Notes: generated by a model from the letters alone, not told the origin. Shown: positions 11,178 through 21,457, counted from the stretch's first letter. The stretch is DNA of 64,000 nucleotides from Erwinia sp. E_sp_B01_1 (GCF_036865545.1 NZ_CP142208.1:3720001-3784000), one strand, 5' to 3'. Made by a program: numbers and translations.

Positions 11178-12713
11178 ATGGCACAAAAACCGCTTGAGGG
11201 TACCCAGCTTGTTCTGATGACCATCGCGCTGTCGCTGGCCACGTTTATGCAGGTGCTGGACTCCACCATCGCTAACGTGGCTATTCCGACTATCGCCGGG
11301 AATCTTGGGGCTTCAAACTCCCAGGGCACCTGGGTTATCACCTCATTTGGGGTGGCTAACGCCATTTCAATCCCGATAACCGGCTGGCTGGCTAAGCGCG
11401 TAGGCGAAGTTAAGCTGTTCCTGTGGTCCACGGCGGCGTTTGCCGTGGCCTCATGGCTGTGCGGCATGTCCGACAGCCTGACTATGCTGATCTTCTTCCG
11501 CGTGGTTCAGGGTGTGGTGGCAGGCCCGCTTATTCCGCTCTCGCAAAGCTTACTGCTCAACAATTACCCACCAGCCAAGCGAAGTGTCGCCCTGTCGTTA
11601 TGGGCGATGACGGTGATCGTTGCGCCGATCTGTGGGCCCATCCTTGGCGGCTGGATCAGTGATAATTATCACTGGGGCTGGATCTTCTTCATCAACGTGC
11701 CGATTGGCGTTGTGGTCGTGATGCTGACGCTTCAGACGCTGCGTAACAGGGAAACGCCTACCGTAATCAGACCGATTGACACTGTCGGACTGGTACTGCT
11801 GGTGGTCGGGATAGGTTGTCTGCAGGTAATGCTGGATCGGGGTAAAGAGCTGGACTGGTTCAGTTCGCCTGAAATTGTGGTGTTGATGGTGGTGGCCGTC
11901 ATCTCGCTCCTTGTACTGCTGGTGTGGGAGTTAACGGACGACCATCCGATAGTGGATCTGTCGCTGTTTAAATCGCGAAACTTCACCATCGGCTGCCTGT
12001 CGATAAGCCTGGCCTATATGCTCTACTTTGGCTCAATAGTCCTGCTGCCGCAGTTGCTGCAGGAGGTCTATGGCTATACCGCCACCTGGGCCGGGCTGGC
12101 TTCCGCACCGGTAGGAATATTACCGGTGATCCTGTCGCCCATTATCGGCCGGTTTGCCCATAAGCTGGATATGCGAAAGCTGGTGACCTTCAGCTTTATC
12201 ATGTACGCCGTCTGCTTCTACTGGCGAGCCTACACGTTTGAGCCGGGGATGGATTTTGGGGCTTCTGCCTGGCCGCAGTTTATCCAGGGGTTTGCGGTGG
12301 CCTGCTTCTTTATGCCACTCACCACTATCACCCTGTCTGGTCTGCCACCGGAACGTATGGCGGCCGCGTCCAGCCTGTCGAACTTTACGCGAACGCTGGC
12401 CGGTTCAATCGGCACATCGATCACCACCACTATGTGGACAAACAGGGAATCGATGCACCACAGCTACCTTAGCGAGTCAGTGAACGCTTACAATGTTAAC
12501 TCGCAGGAGATGTACAACAAGCTGGAACAGATGGGCATGACGCATGACCAGGCCTCCTCATGGATAGCTCAGCAGATCACTAATCAGGGGCTGATTATCT
12601 CCGCCAATGAGATCTTCTGGGCATCCGCTGGGGTGTTCCTGTTCCTGCTGGTGTTGATCTGGTTTGCCCGCCCTCCGTTTGGGGCTGGCGGCGGTGGCGG
12701 CGGTGCGCACTGA
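11178..12713 (+). CDS. emrB: Multidrug efflux MFS transporter EmrB (DHA2 family)
   Basis: Inner-membrane proton-driven drug pump with 14 predicted spans; substrates in E. coli include CCCP, nalidixic acid and thiolactomycin. 511 residues (E. coli 512). Family marks: LDSTIANVAIPTIAG in the first span and GPILGGWISDNYHWGWIFFINVPIG in the span-5 region. The C-terminus ends in a glycine run (GAGGGGGGAH). Good ribosome binding site (GGGAGG) at about 11165. Confidence 0.97.
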   Translation: MAQKPLEGTQLVLMTIALSLATFMQVLDSTIANVAIPTIAGNLGASNSQGTWVITSFGVANAISIPITGWLAKRVGEVKLFLWSTAAFAVASWLCGMSDSLTMLIFFRVVQGVVAGPLIPLSQSLLLNNYPPAKRSVALSLWAMTVIVAPICGPILGGWISDNYHWGWIFFINVPIGVVVVMLTLQTLRNRETPTVIRPIDTVGLVLLVVGIGCLQVMLDRGKELDWFSSPEIVVLMVVAVISLLVLLVWELTDDHPIVDLSLFKSRNFTIGCLSISLAYMLYFGSIVLLPQLLQEVYGYTATWAGLASAPVGILPVILSPIIGRFAHKLDMRKLVTFSFIMYAVCFYWRAYTFEPGMDFGASAWPQFIQGFAVACFFMPLTTITLSGLPPERMAAASSLSNFTRTLAGSIGTSITTTMWTNRESMHHSYLSESVNAYNVNSQEMYNKLEQMGMTHDQASSWIAQQITNQGLIISANEIFWASAGVFLFLLVLIWFARPPFGAGGGGGGAH

Positions 12714-12725
12714 CCGGTTTTAGCC

Positions 12726-12758
12726 AAAAAAAACGGGCCTCTGAGAGGCCCGTTTTTT
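12726..12758. terminator. Bidirectional terminator between emrB and yfiF
   Basis: Stem CGGGCCTC / GAGGCCCG flanked by eight As on the left and six Ts on the right, so it can end both the rightward emrB and the leftward yfiF transcripts. Confidence 0.93.
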
Positions 12759-12772
12759 ATATCAGCAACAGA

Positions 12773-13855
12773 TTACGCGTTCTGACGCCACCACTCTGCA
12801 AGCAGAATGCCGGTGGCAACCGAAACGTTGAGGCTTTCAACATTGCCGGTACCGCCGATGGAAACGCTCAGATCGCCCTGTTGCCAGGTGCTGTCTGACA
12901 AACCATCGCGTTCCTGTCCCAGAACCAGAACCGTTTTGGCCGGCAATTCTGCCTGCGCCAGAGGGGTTCCTTTGTGGCTTGAGGTCGTCACGATGGTGTA
13001 GCCCGCTTTACGGAAAGCGTTCAGGCCGGCTGCAAAACTTTCGCCGCTGATCGCCTGAACATGCTCTGCTCCGCCTTCTGCCGTGCGCACTGCGGCACCG
13101 GACTCCAGCAAAGAAGCATCATCCACCAGCAACCCTTTCGCACCAAAATGCGCACAGCTGCGCATCATGCCGCCCAGGTTGTGTGGGTTACCAATCTGTT
13201 CCAGCGCTACCACGCAATCTTTCTCGCCCGCGTTGGCAAGCCATTCGGTGACCGGCATTCCCACACGCTTTTTGATCAGGAAGCAGACGCCGCCATGATG
13301 CTCAGTGCCAGACGCTTTGATCAGTTCGTCTTCATCGACCACATGATAAGCTTTACGGTTAGCGGCCATCCATTTCAGCGCCTCGCGGAAACGCGGGGTA
13401 ACTTCCTGAATGAACCATGCACGCACGATGCAATCCGGACGGCTCTGGAACAGCGCCTGGCAGGCGTTTTCGCCATACACACGCGTCTCTTCATTACGCT
13501 GACGACGGATCTGCTCCGGGTCGATATAGCTTTTACCGCTGATGCCGCCGTGATCCGGTTTGCTCTCATCGGTTGCAGATGGCGCGCGTGAAACCGTACG
13601 CCATGGCGATTCACCTGGTGCTACGTCGCGATCGCGCCCGCCACGTGGCTTGCTGTCACCGTCACGTCCACGCGGCCTGTTGTCGGCATCGCGTCCACGC
13701 GGTTTGCTGTCACCATCGCGTGATGGACGACGGCTGTCGGGACGAGGCCCACCTTTACCAGTGCGCGGATTTTGTCCGCCTTTGTTACTCTCTTCTTCAC
13801 CACGGACATACATCACTTTGACTTTTCCGCTTTTACCTTTAAATTCGTCGTTCAT
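12773..13855 (-). CDS. yfiF: SPOUT-class (TrmH family) RNA 2'-O-methyltransferase, YfiF
   Basis: Predicted RNA ribose methyltransferase whose natural target is not established. The C-terminal half has the three SPOUT knot motifs: [22 protein letters not shown] and [15 protein letters not shown]; before it comes a substrate-binding domain ([19 protein letters not shown]). The N-terminal 100 residues are basic and low-complexity and include three copies of a nine-residue Arg/Asp repeat (residues 46-72), making the protein 360 residues against about 345 in E. coli. The gene converges on emrB. Confidence 0.93.
   Translation of the reverse strand: MNDEFKGKSGKVKVMYVRGEEESNKGGQNPRTGKGGPRPDSRRPSRDGDSKPRGRDADNRPRGRDGDSKPRGGRDRDVAPGESPWRTVSRAPSATDESKPDHGGISGKSYIDPEQIRRQRNEETRVYGENACQALFQSRPDCIVRAWFIQEVTPRFREALKWMAANRKAYHVVDEDELIKASGTEHHGGVCFLIKKRVGMPVTEWLANAGEKDCVVALEQIGNPHNLGGMMRSCAHFGAKGLLVDDASLLESGAAVRTAEGGAEHVQAISGESFAAGLNAFRKAGYTIVTTSSHKGTPLAQAELPAKTVLVLGQERDGLSDSTWQQGDLSVSIGGTGNVESLNVSVATGILLAEWWRQNA
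13640..13720 (-). repeat. Three 27-bp tandem repeats inside yfiF
   Basis: Residues 46-72 of YfiF are three copies of R-D-(G/A)-D-(S/N)-(K/R)-P-R-G, reflected in 27-bp DNA repeats. The basic tail is probably disordered and RNA-binding; repeat number may vary between strains. Confidence 0.8.
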
Positions 13856-13950
13856 TTTCCCTCCACCCGGCTGAGCGCGAAGCGCGCAGAGTACCTGATG
13901 TGGCGGCGCTTAGCTATTAACTTCCACTAAAACCGCGTTAAGCATGTTAT

Positions 13951-14097
13951 CCGGGTAGCCGGTAGTTTTACCCGGTATAAAAATGCTGCAAGTTACAGCC
14001 TATTATACCCATTGAATAAATCATTTTGTTGCCCGGGTGAAGGGCACGCATAATTATTCGCAGTTTTACTCAGGAATGCGGTAAGTAAACACTTACC
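13951..14097. other. Divergent yfiF-trxC intergenic region with two inverted repeats
   Basis: The 266-base gap between yfiF and trxC holds CCGGGTA / TACCCGG (13951-13957, 13969-13975) and GGTAAGT / ACTTACC (14080-14086, 14091-14097). Either may be an operator or leader hairpin; the second lies about 25 bases before trxC. E. coli trxC is OxyR-controlled, but I did not identify an OxyR site. Confidence 0.4.
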
Positions 14098-14121
14098 CTC
14101 AATCATGACCGAGGTGAATCA

Positions 14122-14541
14122 ATGAATACGGTTTGTGCTTCATGCCAGGCGACCAACCGCCTTCCGCCAGAACGTATCACTGACGGCGCAAAATGCGGCC
14201 GTTGCGGCACCGGATTGTTTAGCGGTGAAGTGATCAATGCCACTGCTGAAACGCTGGATAAATATCTGCAGGATGACCTTCCCGTAGTCATCGACTTCTG
14301 GGCGCCCTGGTGTGGTCCGTGCGTCAACTTTGCCCCGGTTTATGAAAACGTGGCTGAAGAACGCAGTGATAAAGTGCGCTTCATTAAGGTAAACACAGAA
14401 GCTGAACCTGAGCTCAGCGCGCGTTTTCGCATCCGCAGTATTCCAACCATTATGGTGTTTAAGCAGGGCAAGATGGTCGATATGCTTAGCGGTGCTATGC
14501 CCAAAGCCCCCTTCAATGAGTGGCTGGACGAAAATATCTGA
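14122..14541 (+). CDS. trxC: Thioredoxin 2, zinc-containing
   Basis: Cytoplasmic thiol-disulfide reductant, typically induced by oxidative stress. The zinc-binding N-terminal module has Cys5, Cys8, Cys25 and Cys28 (C-x-x-C twice); the thioredoxin fold carries the active site W63-C-G-P-C67. 139 residues as in E. coli. Ribosome binding site GAGGTG about 7 bases before ATG 14122. Confidence 0.97.
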   Translation: MNTVCASCQATNRLPPERITDGAKCGRCGTGLFSGEVINATAETLDKYLQDDLPVVIDFWAPWCGPCVNFAPVYENVAEERSDKVRFIKVNTEAEPELSARFRIRSIPTIMVFKQGKMVDMLSGAMPKAPFNEWLDENI

Positions 14542-14549
14542 TCCCCGCA

Positions 14550-14569
14550 GGGGCAGGCTCATCTGCCCC
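14550..14569 (+). terminator. Stem-loop after trxC
   Basis: GGGGCAG / CTGCCCC with a 6-base loop (14550-14556, 14563-14569), 8 bases past the stop; no clean T tract, so termination is only probable. Confidence 0.5.
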
Positions 14570-14623
14570 CTACTTCTGTGGAGCCGTTTCCGTTAGACTG
14601 GCATTTTTCCCAGACCATTACTC

Positions 14624-15331
14624 ATGACTGAAAACGCTGTCCTGCGCCTGCGCGCCGAACGTCTTGCCCGTGCCACACGCCCTTTCCTGGCCAGAGGCAA
14701 CCGTATTTCCCGCTGTCAGCGCTGCCTGCTTCCCGGCAAAAACTGTTTGTGCGCGACACTGCAACCGCAGCAGGCCCGCAGCCGTTTCTGTCTGGTAATG
14801 TTTGACACCGAGCCGATGAAGCCCAGCAACACGGGCCGACTGATTGCCGATATTCTGCCGGATACCCAGGCCTTTGGCTGGTCGCGGACGGAACCCGACC
14901 CGGCATTACTGGCCGCCGTGCAAAATCCGGCATTGCAGCCTGTGGTGGTTTTTCCCGAATCTTATGCCGATCCGGGTCGTCCGGTGATCAATGTGCCGCC
15001 CCAAAGCGGCAAACCCCCTTTGTTTATCATGCTTGATGGCACCTGGACTGAAGCACGTAAAATGTTTCGTAAAAGTCCCTGGCTGGATCAGCTCCCCGTA
15101 ATGTCACTGACCCTGACCAGGCCGTCGAACTATCAGCTGCGGGAAGTACACGCAGAGGGCCAGCACTGTACGGCAGAAGTGGCTGCTGAATTGCTTTTAC
15201 AGGCCGGTGATACCGCGGCAGGTGAGGCTTTGTTCCGGCATTTCGATCTCTTCCGTCACCGCTATCTGGCTGGTAAACCGCACCATCCAGTTCACCAAAA
15301 TGCGGCACCGTTCGAAGAACTTCTTCCCTGA
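14624..15331 (+). CDS. tapT: tRNA-uridine aminocarboxypropyltransferase (DTW domain)
   Basis: Homologue of E. coli YfiP/TapT, which makes acp3U at position 47 of tRNAs from S-adenosylmethionine. Family marks: the cysteine cluster CQRCLLPGKNCLCAT near residues 27-42, and the D-x-T-W motif in MLDGTWTEARKMFRKSPWL. 235 residues (E. coli 232). It precedes patZ by about 80 bases on the same strand, as in E. coli. Confidence 0.93.
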   Translation: MTENAVLRLRAERLARATRPFLARGNRISRCQRCLLPGKNCLCATLQPQQARSRFCLVMFDTEPMKPSNTGRLIADILPDTQAFGWSRTEPDPALLAAVQNPALQPVVVFPESYADPGRPVINVPPQSGKPPLFIMLDGTWTEARKMFRKSPWLDQLPVMSLTLTRPSNYQLREVHAEGQHCTAEVAAELLLQAGDTAAGEALFRHFDLFRHRYLAGKPHHPVHQNAAPFEELLP

Positions 15332-15414
15332 GCGCGTATTCTTAAGACCCCAGGTGTTCTGCAAATTATTCAGAACGCGTTAGAATCAGGATGAATCTTT
15401 CGAAGGGAGTGGAA

Positions 15415-18066
15415 ATGAGCCAGCGCGGATTAGAAGCCCTGTTACGCCCAAAATCGATCGCGGTTATTGGTGCCTCCTCGCGGCCGGAACGCGCGGGCTA
15501 TCTGATGATGCGCAACCTGCTTGCGGGCGGATTCAACGGCCCGGTCCTGCCGGTGAACCCGAAGTATAAAGCCGTTTGCGGCGTACTGACCTGGCCGGAT
15601 ATCGCCAGCCTGCCCCTCTCCCCGGACCTCGCTATTCTCTGCACCCATGCCAGCCGCAACCCCGAACTTCTGCGCGCATTGGGCGAACGAGGCTGTAAAG
15701 CCTGCATCATTCTCTCTTCACCGGCCAGCCAGGCCGATGAACTTAAACAGTGTGCGAGCGAGTGGCAGATCCGTCTGCTCGGCCCTAACAGCCTTGGGCT
15801 GCTTGCCCCGTGGCAGGGGCTGAACGCCAGCTTTTCACCGGTGCCGATTCAGCAGGGCAAGCTGGCCTTTATCTCCCAGTCCGCGGCGGTCTCTAATACT
15901 ATTCTGGACTGGGCACAACAAAGACAGCTTGGATTCTCGTGGTTTATCGCCCTGGGCGACAGTCTGGATATTGATGCTGACGATCTGCTGGATTTTCTGG
16001 CCAGGGATGGCAAGACCAGCGCCATCCTTCTTTATCTGGAACATCTGAGTGATGCCCGCCGGTTTGTCTCGGCGGCGCGAAGTGCTTCACGAAATAAGCC
16101 CATTCTGGTGATCAAAAGTGGCCGCAGTCAGCAGGCACAACAATTACTGAAAACCCATGCGGGGCTGGATGCTGCCTGGGATGCCGCTATCCAGCGAGCC
16201 GGTCTGCTGCGAGTGCAGGATACACACGAGTTATTTTCCGCCGTAGAGACACTAAGCCATATGCGCCCACTACGTGGGGAAAGGTTAATGATAGTCAGCA
16301 ACGGTGCCGCCCCGGCAGCGCTGGCACTGGATGCGCTGGAAGCCAGGAATGGCAAGCTTGCGAAAGTAAGTGAGGGGTTACTTACTGACCTGCAAAGCCT
16401 GCTGCCGGAAGAGAGTGTTGCAGGGAATCCGCTGGATTTAAAAGATGATGCCACGCCTGAGCGTTATCTGCAGGTCGTCTCGCGCCTGATGGACAGTACG
16501 GATATTGATGCATTAATGATTATCCATGCGCCCAGTGCCGTTGCGCCTGCAACCCTGACCGCACAACGCCTGATTGAGACGATCTTAAAACATCCGCGAG
16601 CCAGACAGCTCTCGCTGCTGACAAACTGGTGTGGAGAGTTTTCATCTGCTGATGCCCGACGACTGTTCAGTGAGGCTGGCATCCCTACTTACCGGACGCC
16701 TGAGGGAACGGTAACCGCCTTTATGCATATGGTGGAATATCGGCGAAATCAAAAGCAGCTGCGCGAAACCCCGGCGCTGCCGCCAAATTTATCGGCAAAT
16801 ACCGGCGAGGCGCATGACCTTATTCGCCAGGCGCTGGATGAGGGCGCCACCAGTCTGGACACCCATGAAGTTCAGGCTATTTTGCGTGCTTACGAGCTCA
16901 ACACCCTACCCACCTGGATCGCCAGCGACAGTGCAGAGGCCGTGCATATCGCCGGTCAGATTGGCTATCCTGTCGCCCTGAAATTACGCTCTCCCGATAT
17001 TCCCCATAAATCTGAAGTTCAGGGGGTGATGCTCTACCTCCGCACGGCCAGTGAGGTCCAGCAGGCGGCTGAAGCCATTTTCGATCGGGTAAAATCAGCC
17101 TGGCCGCAGGCGCGGATTCATGGCCTGCTGGTTCAGAGCATGGCTAACCGGGCCGGCGCACAGGAATTACGCATTGTGGTAGAGCAGGATCCGGTCTTTG
17201 GCCCGATGATTATGCTGGGGGAAGGCGGCATCGAATGGCAGGCGGATAAACAGGCGGTGGTCGCCCTGCCTCCACTGAATATGACCCTGGCCCGCTATCT
17301 GGTGATCCAGGCCATAAAGAGTGGAAAAATTCGCAGCCGCAGTGCCCTTCAGCCTCTGGATATCGCCGGCGTCAGCGAAGTGCTGGTCAAGGTATCGAAC
17401 CTGATAGTAGATTGTCCGGAGATTGTCAGGCTGGACGTTCACCCATTGCTGGCAGCAGGCAATGAATTTTCGCTGCTGGATGTCACCCTGCAACTGGCAG
17501 ATTTTGTGGGCGACCCTGAAGCACGGCTTGCTATCCGTCCCTATCCTCACGCATTAGAAGAACATGTGGCGCTCAAAAATAACGAGAGTTGCCTGTTCCG
17601 TCCTATCCTGCCTGAAGATGAGCCGTTATTAAGGCAATTTATTGAGCAGGTGACTAAAGAGGATCTTTACTATCGCTATTTCAGTGAGATCAATGAGTTC
17701 ACTCACGATGATTTGGCTAACATGACGCAAATCGACTACGATCGAGAGATGGCGATAGTTGCTGTGCGTAAGCATAACGGACGCGACGAGATTATTGGCG
17801 TAACGCGGGCTATTTCAGATGCCGACAACATCGACGCGGAGTTTTCCGTGCTGGTACGTTCCGATCTCAAAGGGCTGGGCCTGGGTCGGAGGCTGCTTGA
17901 GAAGATGATTATCTATACCCGTCAACATGGGTTGCAGCAGCTAAACGGCATTACTATGCCAGGCAACCAGGGAATGGTAACCCTGGCACGAAAGCTGGGG
18001 TTTACAGTAGATGTGCAATTAGAAGACGGCATTGTCACGCTTTCACTGCCCCTGCTGGCCCCCTGA
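15415..18066 (+). CDS. patZ: Protein lysine acetyltransferase PatZ (acyl-CoA synthetase-like/GNAT)
   Basis: Acetyltransferase (also Pat/YfiQ/Pka) that inactivates acetyl-CoA synthetase and other proteins by lysine acetylation. Order of domains: CoA-binding Rossmann domain (MSQRGLEALLRPKSIAVIGAS), ligase-like domain, ATP-grasp region (around residues 480-690) and C-terminal GNAT domain (LVRSDLKGLGLGRRLLEKM). Start ATG 15415 follows AAGGGAGTGG and matches E. coli; the frame opens 24 bases earlier at 15391 without support. 883 residues against 886 in E. coli. Confidence 0.95.
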   Translation: MSQRGLEALLRPKSIAVIGASSRPERAGYLMMRNLLAGGFNGPVLPVNPKYKAVCGVLTWPDIASLPLSPDLAILCTHASRNPELLRALGERGCKACIILSSPASQADELKQCASEWQIRLLGPNSLGLLAPWQGLNASFSPVPIQQGKLAFISQSAAVSNTILDWAQQRQLGFSWFIALGDSLDIDADDLLDFLARDGKTSAILLYLEHLSDARRFVSAARSASRNKPILVIKSGRSQQAQQLLKTHAGLDAAWDAAIQRAGLLRVQDTHELFSAVETLSHMRPLRGERLMIVSNGAAPAALALDALEARNGKLAKVSEGLLTDLQSLLPEESVAGNPLDLKDDATPERYLQVVSRLMDSTDIDALMIIHAPSAVAPATLTAQRLIETILKHPRARQLSLLTNWCGEFSSADARRLFSEAGIPTYRTPEGTVTAFMHMVEYRRNQKQLRETPALPPNLSANTGEAHDLIRQALDEGATSLDTHEVQAILRAYELNTLPTWIASDSAEAVHIAGQIGYPVALKLRSPDIPHKSEVQGVMLYLRTASEVQQAAEAIFDRVKSAWPQARIHGLLVQSMANRAGAQELRIVVEQDPVFGPMIMLGEGGIEWQADKQAVVALPPLNMTLARYLVIQAIKSGKIRSRSALQPLDIAGVSEVLVKVSNLIVDCPEIVRLDVHPLLAAGNEFSLLDVTLQLADFVGDPEARLAIRPYPHALEEHVALKNNESCLFRPILPEDEPLLRQFIEQVTKEDLYYRYFSEINEFTHDDLANMTQIDYDREMAIVAVRKHNGRDEIIGVTRAISDADNIDAEFSVLVRSDLKGLGLGRRLLEKMIIYTRQHGLQQLNGITMPGNQGMVTLARKLGFTVDVQLEDGIVTLSLPLLAP

Positions 18067-18183
18067 AAACGTCTGGAAACGTAAAACTAAAACCATCGCC
18101 GTAAACTTTTGGTATTATTCGGGGTTAGGGTGATGATTTTATGGCAAAAGGCCATTCCATGAACAGAGAAGAAACGCACTGTG

Positions 18184-19539
18184 ATGTTGTCTAAATTCAA
18201 ACGTAATAAACACCAACAGCACCTTGCGCAACTGCCAAAATTGTCTCAGTCAGCTGCTGATTTCACCACGCTCTATTCAGCGGCTGATTTCCGTCAGACT
18301 TTGCTGCAGAAAATAGCAGATGCCACACGGCGCATCTGTATTGTGGCACTCTATCTGGAGAATGATGACGGCGGTCGCAGCGTACTCAATGCGCTTTATG
18401 AAGCAAAGCGTTTACGCCCTGAGCTGGATGTCCGCATCCTTGTCGACTGGCATCGCGCCCAGCGAGGTCGTATCGGCGGAGCCCGTGGGGCAACCAATGC
18501 GGACTGGTACTGCGAACTGGCAGATAATCACCCTGAGATTAACATCACCGTTTACGGCGTGCCGGTTAACACCCGCGAGGCCCTGGGTGTTTTGCACCTC
18601 AAAGGCTCGATTATTGATGACACCGTTTTCTATACCGGTGCCAGCCTCAATGATGTTTACCTGCATCAGCACGACAGATACCGTTATGACCGCTACCAGC
18701 TGATCAACAACGCCACCCTGGCTGACACAATGTTTACCTGGATAGAAACCAACCTTATCCAGGCTGAAGCCGTGCATCGTCTGGACCAGCATCAGCGGCC
18801 TAAAAGTCCGGAAATCAAAAATGAAACCCGTCAGTTCCGTCAGGATTTGCGTGGATTTGATTATGAATTCAAAGGCGATGCCAACAATGAACAGCTCTCC
18901 GTTACGCCGTTAGTAGGTTTGGGTAAACGCAGTCTGCTGAACAAAACCATCTTTCATCTGATGCCCTGCGCTGAGCAAAAGCTGACGCTTTGCACGCCCT
19001 ATTTTAATATGCCGGCCATCCTGGTACGTAACATCATCTGGTTACTGCGTCAGGGAAGAGAAGTGGAAATCATTGTCGGTGATAAAACGGCCAACGATTT
19101 CTATATCCCTGAAGATCAGCCGTTTAAAATCATCGGCGCGCTACCTTATCTCTATGAAATCAATCTTCGTCGCTTCCTCAGTCGGCTGCAATACTATGTC
19201 ACTAACGGTCAGCTGACGGTGCGCCTGTGGAAAGATGGCGAAAACAGCTATCACCTCAAAGGCATGTGGGTGGATGAAGAATGGATGCTGATTACCGGTA
19301 ATAACCTCAATCCACGCGCCTGGCGTCTGGATCTGGAGAATGCGATCCTGATCCACGATCCTCTCCAGCAGCTGGTTGATCAAAGCCGCCACGAGCTAGA
19401 TTTGATCCGCCAGAACACTACGGTGGTCCAGCACTACCGGGATTTGGAAAGCATCGCTGATTATCCGCAGAAGGTGCGTAAGCTGATACGTCGCCTTCGT
19501 CGTATCCGTATCGACAGGCTGATTAGCCGCATTCTGTAA
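18184..19539 (+). CDS. pssA: Phosphatidylserine synthase
   Basis: CDP-diacylglycerol-serine O-phosphatidyltransferase, the committed step to phosphatidylethanolamine; peripheral on ribosomes and inner membrane. Phospholipase D superfamily with two HKD-type motifs: HLKGSIIDD (about residue 138) and HLKGMWVDEEWMLITGNN (about residue 357). The C-terminus is very basic (KLIRRLRRIRIDRLISRIL). ATG 18184 gives 451 residues, as E. coli; a GTG directly before it at 18181 is less likely. Confidence 0.97.
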   Translation: MLSKFKRNKHQQHLAQLPKLSQSAADFTTLYSAADFRQTLLQKIADATRRICIVALYLENDDGGRSVLNALYEAKRLRPELDVRILVDWHRAQRGRIGGARGATNADWYCELADNHPEINITVYGVPVNTREALGVLHLKGSIIDDTVFYTGASLNDVYLHQHDRYRYDRYQLINNATLADTMFTWIETNLIQAEAVHRLDQHQRPKSPEIKNETRQFRQDLRGFDYEFKGDANNEQLSVTPLVGLGKRSLLNKTIFHLMPCAEQKLTLCTPYFNMPAILVRNIIWLLRQGREVEIIVGDKTANDFYIPEDQPFKIIGALPYLYEINLRRFLSRLQYYVTNGQLTVRLWKDGENSYHLKGMWVDEEWMLITGNNLNPRAWRLDLENAILIHDPLQQLVDQSRHELDLIRQNTTVVQHYRDLESIADYPQKVRKLIRRLRRIRIDRLISRIL

Positions 19540-19711
19540 AGCAGGTTGTTCACAACCCCACCGCTCGCGGTTTTCTGCCATTCCGGGGGAGTCGCCGACA
19601 GGAAGCAGCGGACTGGAGTTAGAACGAAAGTGCGAGTTGTAATTGATGTGGAAAATTTTGACTGGAACGGGAAGGAAACCGGGGAAAAGAAAAGGATGAA
19701 TGTCGAAATTT
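19540..19711. other. Gap between pssA and kgtP
   Basis: About 170 bases with no convincing coding frame. E. coli has the small lipoprotein gene yfiM here; I see no remnant of it. Confidence 0.5.
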
Positions 19712-19731
19712 AGCCGGTGTCGCCACCGGCT
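19712..19731 (-). terminator. Terminator of kgtP
   Basis: Perfect 8-bp stem AGCCGGTG / CACCGGCT with loop TCGC, 6 bases past the kgtP stop. On the minus strand it is followed by AAATTT, a poor U tract. Confidence 0.6.
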
Positions 19732-19737
19732 GTTCAG

Positions 19738-21042
19738 TTAAAGCCTGATACCGTTCCCTCTGCGATGCAGCATCAGTGACACAGCGAATGCCACAGCTCC
19801 CATCGCGGAGACATACCAGAAGAAGCTGGTTTCACTTCCGGCAGCCTTCAGTGAAAGCGCCACATATTCAGCCGATCCACCAAACAGGGCATTGGCTACC
19901 GCGTAAGATAATCCAACCCCTAATGCCCGTACTTCCGGCGGGAACATTTCTGCTTTAAGGATCCCACTGATCGACGTATAGAAGCTGGTGATCAGCAACG
20001 AGATCATCACCAGGATAAAGGCGATCCACGGGCTGGTGACGTTTTGCAGCATTGTCAGTACGGGAACAGTACAGATCGCAGCTAATCCCCCAAAAATAAG
20101 CATTGAACTGCGACGGCCTATTTTATCGGACAGAGCCCCGACTAATGGTTGAATCAGCATAAAAATAAACAGCGCGGCTGTCATCAATATGCTTGCTGTT
20201 CGGGTATCCATACCTGAAGTGTTGACCAGATACTTTTGCATATAGGTTGTGAAGGTATAAAAGCTCAGCGAACCACCCGCAGTGAAACCCAGCACCATGA
20301 TAAAGGCGCGGCGATGCTTCCACAGCCCTCTCAGGGATCCTGCATCTTTATGTTCGCGAGTTTTACGATCTGAAGTTTCATTCAGCGAGCGTCGAAGATA
20401 AAGAGCGACGACAGCTAATACCGCACCCAGCGCAAAAGGAATGCGCCAGCCCCATGCGCGAAGTTCTTCATCACTCAGAATCTGTTGTAAAACTACAACC
20501 GTAAGCAGTGCCATCAGCTGGCCACCAATCAGGGTGACATACTGGAAGGAAGCGTAAAAACCCTTTTTGCCTTCCACAGCCACTTCACTCATATAGGTTG
20601 CACTGGTGCCATATTCTCCGCCTACCGATAATCCCTGGAACAGGCGTGCCAACAGTAACAGCGCGGGTGCCCAGACACCGATAGTTTCATAACCCGGAAG
20701 GCAGGCAATTACCAGGGAGCCAAAACACATCATGCACACTGAAATCAGCATGGATTTTTTACGACCATGCTTATCGCCGATATAGCCAAACATCCAGCCG
20801 CCAATAGGACGCATCAAAAAACCGGCTGCGAATACGCCTGCGGTTTGCAGAAGTTGAGTTGTGGGATTTCCGCTGGGGAAAAAGACATGCGCGAAATAGA
20901 GTGAGCAGAAGGAATAAACATAAAAATCAAACCATTCGACCAGATTGCCGGATGATGCGCCAACAATCGCCCAGATCCGCTGACGGGTGGTGATCGTCTC
21001 GGCCGTAGCCTCAGGCTGCCGTTCTGATGTGGCATCTGTCAT
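19738..21042 (-). CDS. kgtP: Alpha-ketoglutarate:H+ symporter
   Basis: Inner-membrane MFS carrier of the metabolite:H+ symporter family taking up 2-oxoglutarate. 434 residues (E. coli 432), 12 spans; marks include [16 protein letters not shown] in the first span, [18 protein letters not shown] at loop 2-3 and [17 protein letters not shown]. Ribosome binding site AAGAGG before the ATG. It converges on pssA, lies downstream of the rRNA operon, and is in the same place as in E. coli. Confidence 0.96.
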   Translation of the reverse strand: MTDATSERQPEATAETITTRQRIWAIVGASSGNLVEWFDFYVYSFCSLYFAHVFFPSGNPTTQLLQTAGVFAAGFLMRPIGGWMFGYIGDKHGRKKSMLISVCMMCFGSLVIACLPGYETIGVWAPALLLLARLFQGLSVGGEYGTSATYMSEVAVEGKKGFYASFQYVTLIGGQLMALLTVVVLQQILSDEELRAWGWRIPFALGAVLAVVALYLRRSLNETSDRKTREHKDAGSLRGLWKHRRAFIMVLGFTAGGSLSFYTFTTYMQKYLVNTSGMDTRTASILMTAALFIFMLIQPLVGALSDKIGRRSSMLIFGGLAAICTVPVLTMLQNVTSPWIAFILVMISLLITSFYTSISGILKAEMFPPEVRALGVGLSYAVANALFGGSAEYVALSLKAAGSETSFFWYVSAMGAVAFAVSLMLHRRGNGIRL

Positions 21043-21295
21043 AGAATTAACCTCTTAATTTTTTCCTTGCTAATAATTAGCCTCAGAAGTGAAACAATAA
21101 CCAGCAGTAAACCTCACCGGCCAGAACTTATTGAATTATTTTTAGCTTTGATGTTACTGAACTATGAAGCAGAGTGGATTATAGAGGATGTTTACAGGAA
21201 CGCCAGAGGGTGTTTTTCTCAAAAATGATGCCGATCTTCACTGGCAAAGCGAGCATTCAGCCCAAAAATACGGTGTTTTTTCATATCCTGCAGAC
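21043..21295. other. kgtP upstream region
   Basis: Gap between the rRNA operon terminator and kgtP. On the minus strand a TATAAT hexamer lies at 21178-21183, but no good -35 sits at the right distance, so a kgtP promoter there is only possible. Nothing else was recognised. Confidence 0.3.
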
Positions 21296-21325
21296 GCAAA
21301 AAACCCCGGCCTTGCGGTCGGGGTT
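21296..21325 (-). terminator. rRNA operon terminator
   Basis: On the minus strand AACCCCG, loop region, CGGGGTT then six Ts, 12 bases past the 5S gene; typical rrn T1-like hairpin. Confidence 0.9.
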
Positions 21326-21337
21326 ATTGCTTGTTTG

Positions 21338-21457
21338 ATGCCTGGCAGTTCCCTACTCTCGCATGGGGAGACCCCACACTACCATCGGCGCTACGGCGTT
21401 TCACTTCTGAGTTCGGCATGGGGTCAGGTGGGACCACCGCGCTAAAGCCGCCAGGCA
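21338..21457 (-). rRNA. rrf: 5S ribosomal RNA
   Basis: 120 nt; on the minus strand it starts TGCCTGGCGGC and ends CTGCCAGGCAT, so the ends pair. Contains the conserved CCGAACTCAGAAGTGAAACG. Ends placed by comparison with E. coli 5S. Confidence 0.97.

Noticed and set aside
13560..13874. Plus-strand frame with repeated PRGLLSPSR
   Set aside because: Antisense shadow of the 27-bp repeats in yfiF; no independent support.
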